Positions 1 through 5,689 of a DNA stretch of 8,493 nt are shown here, piece after piece. The notes under the pieces are model-generated. The model saw nothing but the letters and a program-made list of their open reading frames with translations, did not search any database and was not told the DNA's origin. The position numbers were made by a program, and so were the translations under genes. Numbering within the stretch: position 1 is the first letter of the stretch; the number at the start of each line of letters is the position of its first letter. The stretch is from NCBI GenBank assembly GCA_012515825.1, contig JAAYXQ010000103.1, positions 1-8,493 on the forward strand, written 5' to 3'. This stretch comes from Fibrobacter sp. Lineage in GTDB: Bacteria; Fibrobacterota; Fibrobacteria; Fibrobacterales; Fibrobacteraceae.

Positions 1-485
1 CTTTTCAGCGAAATACATTTCCTTGTCCCGTGATCGAGAATGCCGAGGATTGTTGCTGTAGCGTTTTGTCTTTTTTTATTGTCTTTGTAGCTCTTTGCTT
101 GCACTCCCGTCATATCCATACCCCAAATGATGTTTTTTGCCATTGGTTTTGGTACTCTTCGCTTCCACTTTTTTCTTAAACTTTCCACTTCGTAAATATT
201 ATCACGGAGCACGCTATAAACGAATGTTTTTCCGACAGTCATTTCTTTTACTGCAAAGTTTCTGTTAAAAACATCTGCAATTAATCGACATCCAGCTTTT
301 GGCATGTGTGCTTTAATGCGAATAATTTCACGCTTGACCCAGTTTGGTTTAGGTTTGCGATGCCCTTGAGTTGCAATTTGTTTTTTCTTGAATCGAAAGT
401 AATGAGGTATTGTGTGCTTATACGAAAATAGAATGAACAATATGCAAAGTATCGCTAAGACGAGAAAAACCACATAGAAAATCAT
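1..485 (-). CDS. DDE integrase-core transposase, N-terminal part (cut by window edge)
   Basis: This reading frame runs from an ATG at 485-483 off the left edge, giving 161 residues without a stop. Residues about 2-21 are a strongly hydrophobic segment (IFYVVFLVLAILCILFILF). A basic region follows (KKKQ, HRKPKP), then a helix-rich stretch at about 50-105 typical of the DNA-binding half of IS3/IS481-like transposases. The start of the integrase core is at 119-161: WGMDMTG, with D124 as the likely first catalytic Asp, followed by ILGILDHGTRK, matching the second beta-strand of rve domains. The later Asp and Glu of the DDE triad lie outside the window. An in-frame stop lies 12 codons upstream and no other normal start codon intervenes, so the ATG at 485 is the likely start, although no clear ribosome binding site precedes it. 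The family is recognised from motifs; the exact IS family is not settled. The gene points away from the toxin cassettes and marks the region as mobile. Confidence 0.75.
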   Translation of the reverse strand, partial: MIFYVVFLVLAILCILFILFSYKHTIPHYFRFKKKQIATQGHRKPKPNWVKREIIRIKAHMPKAGCRLIADVFNRNFAVKEMTVGKTFVYSVLRDNIYEVESLRKKWKRRVPKPMAKNIIWGMDMTGVQAKSYKDNKKRQNATATILGILDHGTRKCISLK

Positions 486-732
486 GGTACAAATATATTT
501 GAAAATCCAATCGTACTCACTTTATTTTCTATAAAGAATCAAGGATTTATATTGAATGGATAATCATTTTCAGAAAATTGGTAGTATTGCCTCGTCCATC
601 TTTTGAAAAACCACTTGTCTTAGCCATCATTTTGTATGCCTTTATTGTTTGGAAAAATTGTTTTTTAATACTCGAAGAAGCAAAAGTAGCGGCTAGAGTT
701 TTTTTATTATACTGTATTTATATTACAATGTA
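486..732. other. Intergenic DNA between transposase and TA operon
   Basis: No supported gene lies here. The left part is AT-rich and should contain the transposase promoter: read on the minus strand, a TATATTTG core sits a few bases before its ATG. The middle holds repeat R-A (589-692). The right part is a T-rich tract (700-712) running into the TA promoter. I could not identify the terminal inverted repeats or target duplication of the insertion sequence. Confidence 0.5.
589..692 (+). repeat. Repeat R-A, diverged copy of the cassette-border repeat
   Basis: This segment aligns with 1364-1461 (R-B) over about 100 bases. Bases 601-634 and 1380-1413 match at 25 of 34 positions without gaps. Further on, 653-669 and 1430-1449 share an A-run, TTGTTTTTT and ATT at nearly the same distance, and both then reach an AAAGTAG. 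The left end (GCCTCGTCC, 589-597) resembles the GCCCCGTCC of R-C and R-D. R-A and R-B flank the TA operon as direct repeats. Alignment was done by eye. Confidence 0.5.
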
Positions 733-755
733 TTGCTTTTGCACATAAAAAGATG

Positions 756-774
756 TATATTACTGTGTAATAGA
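756..774 (+). promoter_or_regulatory. Promoter and palindromic operator of the TA operon
   Basis: A perfect inverted repeat, TATTAC-TGT-GTAATA (758-772), lies 9 bases before the AAGGAG ribosome binding site and overlaps a TATATT promoter-like core (756-761). Antitoxins of the RelB/DinJ ribbon-helix-helix type bind such palindromes to repress their own operons, so this is the expected operator. A related, less regular stretch (708-722, TATACTGTATTTATA) just upstream could be a second site. The inverted repeat is seen directly; its use is inferred. Confidence 0.55.
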
Positions 775-792
775 AGTACAAAGGAGTACGTT

Positions 793-1074
793 ATGGCAAA
801 TTCGAATGTGACAATTCGTTTGGATTCAGAACTCAAAAAAATGGGAGAATCCCTTTTTGACGATTTGGGGTTATCTATGACCGCTGCGATAACCGCCTTT
901 ATAAAGCAGGCTGTACGGGAACAGTGTATACCTTTCAAACTTACAAGAGATGTTTCAAAAACTCCTAATGTCGCGACTTTACGTGCTATTCGGGAAATAG
1001 AGAAAATGGAAAAGAATCCATCGAAATATAAATCATATTCCTCTGCCAAAGAAATGTTAGAGAGCTGCCTTTAA
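793..1074 (+). CDS. RelB/DinJ-family antitoxin
   Basis: This is a 93-residue ribbon-helix-helix antitoxin expected to bind and neutralise the downstream RNase toxin and to repress the operon. The N-terminus NSNVTIRLDSELKK is the DNA-binding beta-strand and first helix. GLSMTAAITAFIKQAV is the second helix with the usual LS-x-T-x-A pattern, and the FKL that follows is typical of DinJ. The C-terminal half (KTPNVATLRAIREIEKM to the end) would wrap the toxin. The ATG at 793 has an ideal AAGGAG site at 781-786, six bases upstream. A longer frame from 733 would include the promoter and is not believable. The stop overlaps the toxin start by one base (TAATG), so the two are translationally coupled. 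The family match is strong and the protein looks intact. Confidence 0.9.
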   Translation: MANSNVTIRLDSELKKMGESLFDDLGLSMTAAITAFIKQAVREQCIPFKLTRDVSKTPNVATLRAIREIEKMEKNPSKYKSYSSAKEMLESCL

Positions 1075-1358
1075 TGAAGTATGAAATCATACCGTCTTCA
1101 ACGTTTAAGAAAGATCTTAAACTGGCTAAGAAAAGGGGACTAAATTTATCCTTTCTTAAAAGAGTTATTGATTTGCTTGCCGCGAGTGATTCTCCCTTGC
1201 CTAAAGAATATAAAGATCATAATTTATGTGGCAATTATGAAGGCTTTCGTGAGTGTCATATTCAGCCAGACTGGTTGTTAATTTACAAGAAGAATCAGGA
1301 AAATTTATTCCTTTATTTGACAAGAACTGGATCTCATAGCGATTTATTTAAGAAATAA
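1074..1358 (+). CDS. YafQ-family (RelE superfamily) mRNA interferase toxin
   Basis: This is a complete 94-residue toxin expected to bind the ribosome and cut mRNA in translation, held inactive by the antitoxin encoded just before it. The YafQ signature runs through the second half: LPKEYKDHNLCGN, FRECHIQPDWLLIY and RTGSHSDLF. Residues corresponding to those described as important in E. coli YafQ are all present: H49, H62, D66, W67, R84, H88 and F92. The toxin is therefore likely active, not a relic. Length agrees with the family. The ATG overlaps the antitoxin stop by one base and has no ribosome binding site of its own, which suits antitoxin-first coupling. Repeat R-B follows after 5 bases, and no terminator hairpin is visible. 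Confidence 0.9.
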   Translation: MKYEIIPSSTFKKDLKLAKKRGLNLSFLKRVIDLLAASDSPLPKEYKDHNLCGNYEGFRECHIQPDWLLIYKKNQENLFLYLTRTGSHSDLFKK

Positions 1359-1363
1359 AATCA

Positions 1364-1461
1364 CTCCATCTGTTGTCCTTTTTGAAAAGCACCTCTTCTC
1401 AAGCATCATCTTTAGTGCTGATATTTTCTAAAAAAGTTGTTTTTTCATTGGCTAAAGTAGG
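1364..1461 (+). repeat. Repeat R-B, cassette-border repeat
   Basis: The left 25 bases (1364-1388) resemble R-C at 2932-2957: CTCCATCTGTTGTCC against CCCCGTCCGTTGTCC, followed in both by TTTTTG and an A-run. The remaining part (1380-1461) resembles R-A. R-B therefore links the short R-C/R-D type with the longer R-A type. It lies immediately after the YafQ stop and before the J1 element. An open frame beginning with TTG runs through it, but it reads as non-coding. Confidence 0.55.
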
Positions 1462-1468
1462 TAAAGTA

Positions 1469-2545
1469 ATGATGCCTTTCCACATAAAAACTTATATTGA
1501 TTTTATGCTCAATCAAGAGGAAGGTTTTAGCGACAGCGTGAGGCATGTGGAGGGTGGCACAATAGTGCCAGTGCGTAGCACCGACAAGAGGAAAGCCCGT
1601 AGCTCGCCGACCCAGCATAATTATTTTGTATGTAATTATTGTTTTGCTGGGGCACGCCCATTGGATAATGGTGCAGCGTGGGATTTTGGGAAATATGGTT
1701 ATAATTTTTCATATACCTTCAATCAGGATGGATCAAAGTCTTTGAACCTTGGCGTTAATGCAAACATCCCCATACTGACACCTTGGGTATATCTCGAAAT
1801 AAACATGGGCTTAGGGTTTTCGATGAATTCCTATTCAGGATCAACATTATCCACTCACGGAGGGCTCTGTGTAGGTTACACTACTGCTTGTGGAGGAATT
1901 GAAAATGGTGGAAGTCTCTATTGGGATCGTGGCGGAAGCTTTATGGGAGCGACTGTTTATACCGAAATGTATGCTTCTTTTGGTCAGGGAATGGCCAAAG
2001 TCTCTACAGGCTATGAGGCAGGCCTTTTCGGCATGGAAGGCCGAGGAATGTATGTTGGTGGGAATGTGGGTGTAAAAGGTGCAAGTCTCTATGCACAGTA
2101 CGCTCAGAATGGGGGATGGGGGTATGGATGGAACCATCAGTTTGACATGGCAAAATATTCATCGAAAAATGGCTGGGAAGCAACAAATACGGCAAAAGCT
2201 ATTGGAGCCTCTGAATTAGGGATGGTAGATGAGGTAGATTATGCAAGAGGCACAACTTTAGTTTGCTATGGAGTTGATATAGGAGGAGCTTTTACATTAG
2301 GTTCTTATATTGCAGGAAATAATTTGTATGCGACTAGAAAAGAGCTAAATGAGCATAATCTTTTTGGAATGCCTTTGTTGCCTCTTGAGTATGGACATGT
2401 TATTCAAAGTCGTATTTGGGGAATGTTCTATCTTCCCCTTATAGCACTTCCAAGTGTAGTCAATGCAGTATTTGTTTCACCTAGAAAGCATATGGATTTT
2501 ATTATTGAAAAGGATGCAACAGAAAAAGGGAGGAAATACTTATGA
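1469..2545 (+). CDS. Orphan RHS C-terminal tip (linker plus zincin-like toxin domain), 5' truncated
   Basis: This is a detached RHS C-terminus without the RHS core. Residues 1-70 are the read-through of repeat J1 and probably not a real domain. From D72 (base 1682) the protein matches the linker of the RHS protein at 4736-5166, with roughly three quarters of residues identical by eye, through YAQYAQNGGWGYG. The remaining ~140 residues are unrelated to that protein. Near the end is LEYGHVIQSRIWG (306-318), then LYLP/PS-like spacing (FYLPLIALPSVV) and H-x5-EKDA near the C-terminus (H341, E347). I remember this pattern from gut-bacterial proteins with an HEYGHxxQS zinc-peptidase-like motif; here the first His is Leu (L306). 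I chose the ATG at 1469 because AGTAGG lies 7 bases upstream. A TTG at 1373 and an ATG at 1505 are alternatives, and translation may not be meaningful. The gene overlaps a lipoprotein gene by ATGA. Confidence 0.65.
   Translation: MMPFHIKTYIDFMLNQEEGFSDSVRHVEGGTIVPVRSTDKRKARSSPTQHNYFVCNYCFAGARPLDNGAAWDFGKYGYNFSYTFNQDGSKSLNLGVNANIPILTPWVYLEINMGLGFSMNSYSGSTLSTHGGLCVGYTTACGGIENGGSLYWDRGGSFMGATVYTEMYASFGQGMAKVSTGYEAGLFGMEGRGMYVGGNVGVKGASLYAQYAQNGGWGYGWNHQFDMAKYSSKNGWEATNTAKAIGASELGMVDEVDYARGTTLVCYGVDIGGAFTLGSYIAGNNLYATRKELNEHNLFGMPLLPLEYGHVIQSRIWGMFYLPLIALPSVVNAVFVSPRKHMDFIIEKDATEKGRKYL
1481..1657 (+). repeat. Structured intergenic element J1
   Basis: J1 is a second kind of repeat, also present at 2976-3190 (J2). 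Bases 1486-1512 are identical to 2981-3007 over 27 positions. Bases 1525-1543 match 3020-3038 with one difference (TTTTAGCGAC-x-GCGTGAGG). The right end, GCTGGGGCACGC (1646-1657), matches GCCGGGGCACGC (3179-3190). In between are inverted repeats: TGGCAC-AATA-GTGCCA (1555-1570), GTGC-GTA-GCAC, and CCCAGCA (1611-1617) with TGCTGGG (1645-1651). The middle differs from J2 in sequence but is similarly structured. The frame that is open in J1 hits a stop in J2, so J is probably not protein-coding. Confidence 0.65.
1682..2127 (+). repeat. RHS linker duplicate, copy 1
   Basis: This is a direct repeat of 4736-5166, in the same reading frame of each RHS piece. It is collinear apart from small length differences near 1765-1790 and 2070-2085. 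The start (GATTTTGGGAAA) coincides with the end of the J1-derived sequence. The last part is the most conserved: 2090-2119 is identical to 5129-5158 over 30 bases, and similarity stops within about 10 bases after it. It encodes a Gly- and aromatic-rich, beta-strand-like linker between the RHS core and the toxin. Confidence 0.85.
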
Positions 2546-2895
2546 TTAAATGGATTGGATTGATTTTGGGTATTTCTTTTGTTGGATGTGTTATGGATTA
2601 TACAGTTTATCCAGTGACTCTCCGAAATGAATCCAAATCAGATTTACTTGTAACTTTTGTTTCTTCAAAACAAAAGTATGATACTTTGAAAGTGAATAAT
2701 GAAGAAGGTATTGAACCATGTTATTTCTGTAGTTGGGGTCAGTATTTTGATTCAAATGAGGTTTTCTTGTTGCGCATTTCTTATTTAGATTCTAGTAGAA
2801 AGGATTCTGTATTTGTTTTAAAAAAAGATATTTTAGATTCTATTGATAATGCATGGGAAAAAAATCGGAAAACATGGTATATAAAAATAAAGTAA
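2542..2895 (+). CDS. Small lipoprotein, likely immunity to the orphan tip
   Basis: A 117-residue protein of no family I recognise. The N-terminus, MIKWIGLILGISFVGC, is a lipoprotein signal with C16 as the predicted lipidated Cys; Phe at -3 is slightly unusual. The mature part is mostly predicted beta-strands (YPVTLRNESKSDLLVTFVSS), with a CYFC pair at about residues 60-63 and a basic C-terminus. It starts inside the toxin frame (ATGA overlap) behind a strong GGGAGG site at 2528-2533, eight bases upstream, so it is well translated even if the toxin fragment is not. Position directly after a toxin tip and small size are typical of immunity genes in RHS and CDI systems. If so, an exported immunity protein implies that the toxin acts in the periplasm or at the envelope. 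Function is inferred from context only. Confidence 0.6.
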   Translation: MIKWIGLILGISFVGCVMDYTVYPVTLRNESKSDLLVTFVSSKQKYDTLKVNNEEGIEPCYFCSWGQYFDSNEVFLLRISYLDSSRKDSVFVLKKDILDSIDNAWEKNRKTWYIKIK

Positions 2896-2921
2896 GTGAT
2901 ATCCAGGGATAAAAACGTCGA

Positions 2922-2957
2922 TGCCCCGTTGCCCCGTCCGTTGTCCTTTTTGGAAAA
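2922..2957 (+). repeat. Repeat R-C, cassette-border repeat
   Basis: Starts with a perfect 8-base tandem, TGCCCCGT twice (2922-2937), then CCGTTGTCC (2938-2946). These 25 bases recur at 8340-8364 with one difference. The right part (2932-2957) resembles R-B. Its GC-rich sequence stands out in AT-rich surroundings. It lies 26 bases after the immunity gene and just before J2. It does not form a terminator-like hairpin with a U-run that I can see. Confidence 0.65.
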
Positions 2958-2975
2958 AACTTTTCCCTTTATCCC

Positions 2976-3190
2976 CACACAAAAACTTATATTGATTTTA
3001 TGCTCAACCGAAACGAATATTTTAGCGACTGCGTGAGGGATGGTGACCCGTACGGGCGGAGACTCGCATGGTGTTAATCGTTTTTTTCAATGAGCGAGGC
3101 TCCGTTTTTGGAGGTCACTTGTTACCCCAAAAATACAGCCCGACCCGGCGTAGTCTCGATGCGTACGGTATGTGTTTAGCCGGGGCACGC
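2976..3190 (+). repeat. Structured intergenic element J2
   Basis: J2 is the second copy of J1 and shares its left 60 bases and its right 12 bases. It contains a run of inverted repeats: CCCGTACGGG (3047-3056, perfect palindrome); GGAGACTCGC (3058-3067) with GCGAGGCTCC (3094-3103, one mismatch); TTTTTGG (3105-3111) with CCAAAAA (3127-3133), extended inside by GGT/ACC; and CCCGGC (3144-3149) with GCCGGG (3179-3184). The last stem corresponds to CCCAGC/GCTGGG in J1, so one pair changed A-T to G-C on both sides. The first 41 residues of the following RHS frame are translated from J2. Confidence 0.65.
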
Positions 3191-5689
3191 TCTTTGTTTT
3201 ATGACACAGAAATGCTTCAGTCCATTTTAGATGAGATTGAAGGCGTGCTCCCTAATGAAGTGGGGGCTATTGTTTCTTATGATGGGAGTAAGGTTGCTTC
3301 TGATGCAACGATTCGGGCAAATACATTGAAAATGCATTCAGTTAATCGTTTTGGCAAGAAAACAAAAGCTTGGACTCTATATGGTATTGCTGGTATTCCT
3401 GCAACAAGAGTTTCTTATAGTTATAATTTAGTTGGAGCGGTAAGTCAGGTGACTAGTGCTGAATACACTAATGGTCAATGGAATGATATTTCTTCACTAG
3501 ATTATTCTTATGACGATTATCAACGCTTGCAATCGATTTCGGAAAGTGGAGAAGATTTGATGAAAATCAATCGCACATCCACTGGAATTGTGGATAAAAC
3601 TACTTATTACGACAAAGGAACTGTTGTGTATGAAAAAACGTATGCAAAGGATATTTATGGTCGTACCGAGAATATTTCGTATAAGGATTTTTCAGGAAAG
3701 AACTTGTATTCCGAAGATGTAGAGTATCCCTCTGTTGTTGCGAGTCGCTTGTCTTTAGCACATCATCGATGGGATGGATTTAGTTCAAAAGAGCAATATA
3801 AATATGATGATGTCAATCGCTTGATAGGCTTTGAATCGTCTAACAATGATATCGGTCAAGGGTTCTATTCTTTTGATGCAGTAGGAAGAATGATTTATAA
3901 GAGTGAGAATGGCTCAACAATACAATACTCCTACAATAATTCGTCATACCAGCCAAAAACAATGAATGTCAATGGTTCTGGTGAATTAGATTATTTATCT
4001 TATGATGCATCTGGAAATGTTTGGTTGGACAAACGAACAAGAAATGCTTATATGATTAACGCCCTTGGACTCCCTGATAAAGCGTATCGCTTTTCAAGAT
4101 CAACAACAGCTATAAATTTGTCTGATGTAGAAAATGGCACTATAGTCGGTGAAGAAGAACGTACGGAAATGGCTTATGATGAAAATGGAAATCGAATTTG
4201 GATGCGTACTTTTGGTGCGGGTGTTGATTATGAAAGAGCAATAGTTCCTGGAATTGGTGAGTACTCTGGCAGCCGTACTTTTAATGGTGGACAAATTAAT
4301 CTTTCAAAGATAGACTTGGTTGGAGGAGCGTTCCGTAGCGGTCAAGATGGCTTGGCTCTGTTTCCAGTAAAGGATATTCAAGGGAGTATTCGCGGGTATG
4401 CAAGTAAAAATGGCTTAGAACAGGCAATAGGTTATTTACCCTATGGTACTACCGTATATCTTGACGACAGATTTGTCGATGAAGGGAACAGGCGTTGGCA
4501 AGGGAAGGAATTTGATGAGGAGCATGAAAAGTATTACTTTGGAGCCCGTTATTATGACCCGTTCTTTGGAATGTGGATGAGCCCTGATCCAGCTAATCAG
4601 TTTTCTAATCCATATAGTTATGGTGGCGATCCTATCAATTATATTGATCCGACAGGGCTGTGGGCTATAGGATTAGGATTGGTAGTGGGCTGGGATAACA
4701 AAAGTGGATGGAGTTTTGGCGTTGGTATTGCTGCAGATTTTGGGAAAGTAGGAGCTAATTTTTCGTATACCTTCAATCAGGATGGCTCAAAGTCTTTTAA
4801 CCTTGGCGTAAATGTGAATTTAGCATTTCAAACTTTTGTTTATCTCGAAATAAACATGGGCCTGGGGCTCTCGATGAATTCTTATTCTGGAACTACATTG
4901 TCCACTAACGGTGCTGTTTGTATAGGTGAGGCTGGGGCCTGCGGGGGAATCGAAACAGGAGGAAGTCTCTATTGGGACCGTGGCGGAAGTTTCATGGGAG
5001 CAACTGTTTATGCAGGAGTCTATGCTTCTTTTGGCGAAGGAATGGCCAGAGTATCAGCAGGTTATGAAGCTGGCCTTTTTGGCATGGAAGGCCGAGGACT
5101 ATATGCTGGTGCAAGTGCTGGTGGTTTGTATGCACAGTACGCTCAGAATGGGGGATGGAATTATGGGTTTCAGGAATCCGTATATGTCGCTGTGGGTGAT
5201 GATTTCGGATCAACATCTGCAAATGGAAAACAAAAAAATGTCGGCTTTGAAATGTGGATTCCATCCTTGGGAAGTTTTGGGCGTTTTTCTTTAGGCGATA
5301 CTTATGATGTGAGTAAACAGGGCTTGAAAAATGCTCAGATAGAAGCTTTATTAGAGTTAGCAGAAAAAACAGGAAATGTTGCCTTAGCAAATTTTGTGAA
5401 AGAGAATGGAGTGAATCTTGACAAAACACAATATGATGAGTTAAAGGCTCTGATTGCCGTTTCTGCTGTAATGGAAACTCGGCATCCAGATTATTCTTCC
5501 AAATATGATAAAGATGTAATTATTCCTAATGGCTACAAGGGGTATCCTCATATTGAATTTAAATATGGAGAAAATAATTTTGGCCATGCTTTTTCAAGTT
5601 ATAACTATGGGAGTAATGTTGCATCTCATCTAGCAATAGATTTTTTAGGGTATTATATTTCGCGGATGGTTTATGATGTCAATGATTAA
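3068..5689 (+). CDS. RHS repeat protein with polymorphic toxin tip, N-terminally truncated
   Basis: RHS proteins form a hollow YD-repeat shell that encloses a C-terminal toxin. Residues 1-41 derive from repeat J2. From about 42, YD-type repeats are visible (VSYSYNLVGAVSQVTSAEY, LDYSYDDYQRLQSISESG, LTYDANGN-like AYDENGNRIW). The RHS-associated core is at about 440-531: DIQGSIRGY, YGARYYDP-like FGARYYDPFFGMWMSPDP, and PINYIDPTGL (522-531), an exact P-x4-DPxGL self-cleavage motif. Residues 532-700 are the Gly-rich linker duplicated at 1682-2127. Residues ~700-873 are an unrecognised tip with FGHAFSSYNYGSNVASH near the end. At 873 residues it lacks the large N-terminus, trafficking or secretion signals of full-length RHS proteins. 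The ATG at 3068 has GGAG six bases upstream, but that GGAG lies in a J2 stem; ATGs at 3173 or 3212 are alternatives. The first immunity candidate starts inside its 3' end. Confidence 0.85.
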   Translation: MVLIVFFNERGSVFGGHLLPQKYSPTRRSLDAYGMCLAGARSLFYDTEMLQSILDEIEGVLPNEVGAIVSYDGSKVASDATIRANTLKMHSVNRFGKKTKAWTLYGIAGIPATRVSYSYNLVGAVSQVTSAEYTNGQWNDISSLDYSYDDYQRLQSISESGEDLMKINRTSTGIVDKTTYYDKGTVVYEKTYAKDIYGRTENISYKDFSGKNLYSEDVEYPSVVASRLSLAHHRWDGFSSKEQYKYDDVNRLIGFESSNNDIGQGFYSFDAVGRMIYKSENGSTIQYSYNNSSYQPKTMNVNGSGELDYLSYDASGNVWLDKRTRNAYMINALGLPDKAYRFSRSTTAINLSDVENGTIVGEEERTEMAYDENGNRIWMRTFGAGVDYERAIVPGIGEYSGSRTFNGGQINLSKIDLVGGAFRSGQDGLALFPVKDIQGSIRGYASKNGLEQAIGYLPYGTTVYLDDRFVDEGNRRWQGKEFDEEHEKYYFGARYYDPFFGMWMSPDPANQFSNPYSYGGDPINYIDPTGLWAIGLGLVVGWDNKSGWSFGVGIAADFGKVGANFSYTFNQDGSKSFNLGVNVNLAFQTFVYLEINMGLGLSMNSYSGTTLSTNGAVCIGEAGACGGIETGGSLYWDRGGSFMGATVYAGVYASFGEGMARVSAGYEAGLFGMEGRGLYAGASAGGLYAQYAQNGGWNYGFQESVYVAVGDDFGSTSANGKQKNVGFEMWIPSLGSFGRFSLGDTYDVSKQGLKNAQIEALLELAEKTGNVALANFVKENGVNLDKTQYDELKALIAVSAVMETRHPDYSSKYDKDVIIPNGYKGYPHIEFKYGENNFGHAFSSYNYGSNVASHLAIDFLGYYISRMVYDVND
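4736..5166 (+). repeat. RHS linker duplicate, copy 2
   Basis: Counterpart of 1682-2127, here in its natural place after the RHS core (residues about 557-700). The 24 residues between the DPTGL motif and this segment (WAIGLGLVVGWDNKSGW and on) are absent from the orphan copy. Alternating hydrophobic/polar residues with many Gly, Ser and Tyr suggest beta-strands. The terminal 30-base identical block is 5129-5158. Confidence 0.85.

Noticed and set aside
733..792. Longer start for the antitoxin
   Set aside because: It would translate the promoter/operator and add residues outside the family; the ATG at 793 has an ideal ribosome binding site.
723..1049. Minus-strand open frame opposite the antitoxin
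   Set aside because: It mirrors the DinJ-like gene, which has clear family motifs and a ribosome binding site; no motif supports the antisense frame.
1373..1468. TTG start for the orphan tip inside repeat R-B
   Set aside because: No ribosome binding site, and the added residues are translated repeat sequence; AGTAGG before 1469 is better.
2896..2975. Rho-independent terminator after the first lipoprotein
   Set aside because: The GC-rich R-C is a tandem direct repeat and not a hairpin; the T-run at 2947-2951 has no stem before it.
1847..5429. Several antisense and out-of-frame open stretches within both linker copies
   Set aside because: They appear at equivalent places in both copies because the Gly-rich coding sequence lacks stops in other frames; no start signals or motifs.
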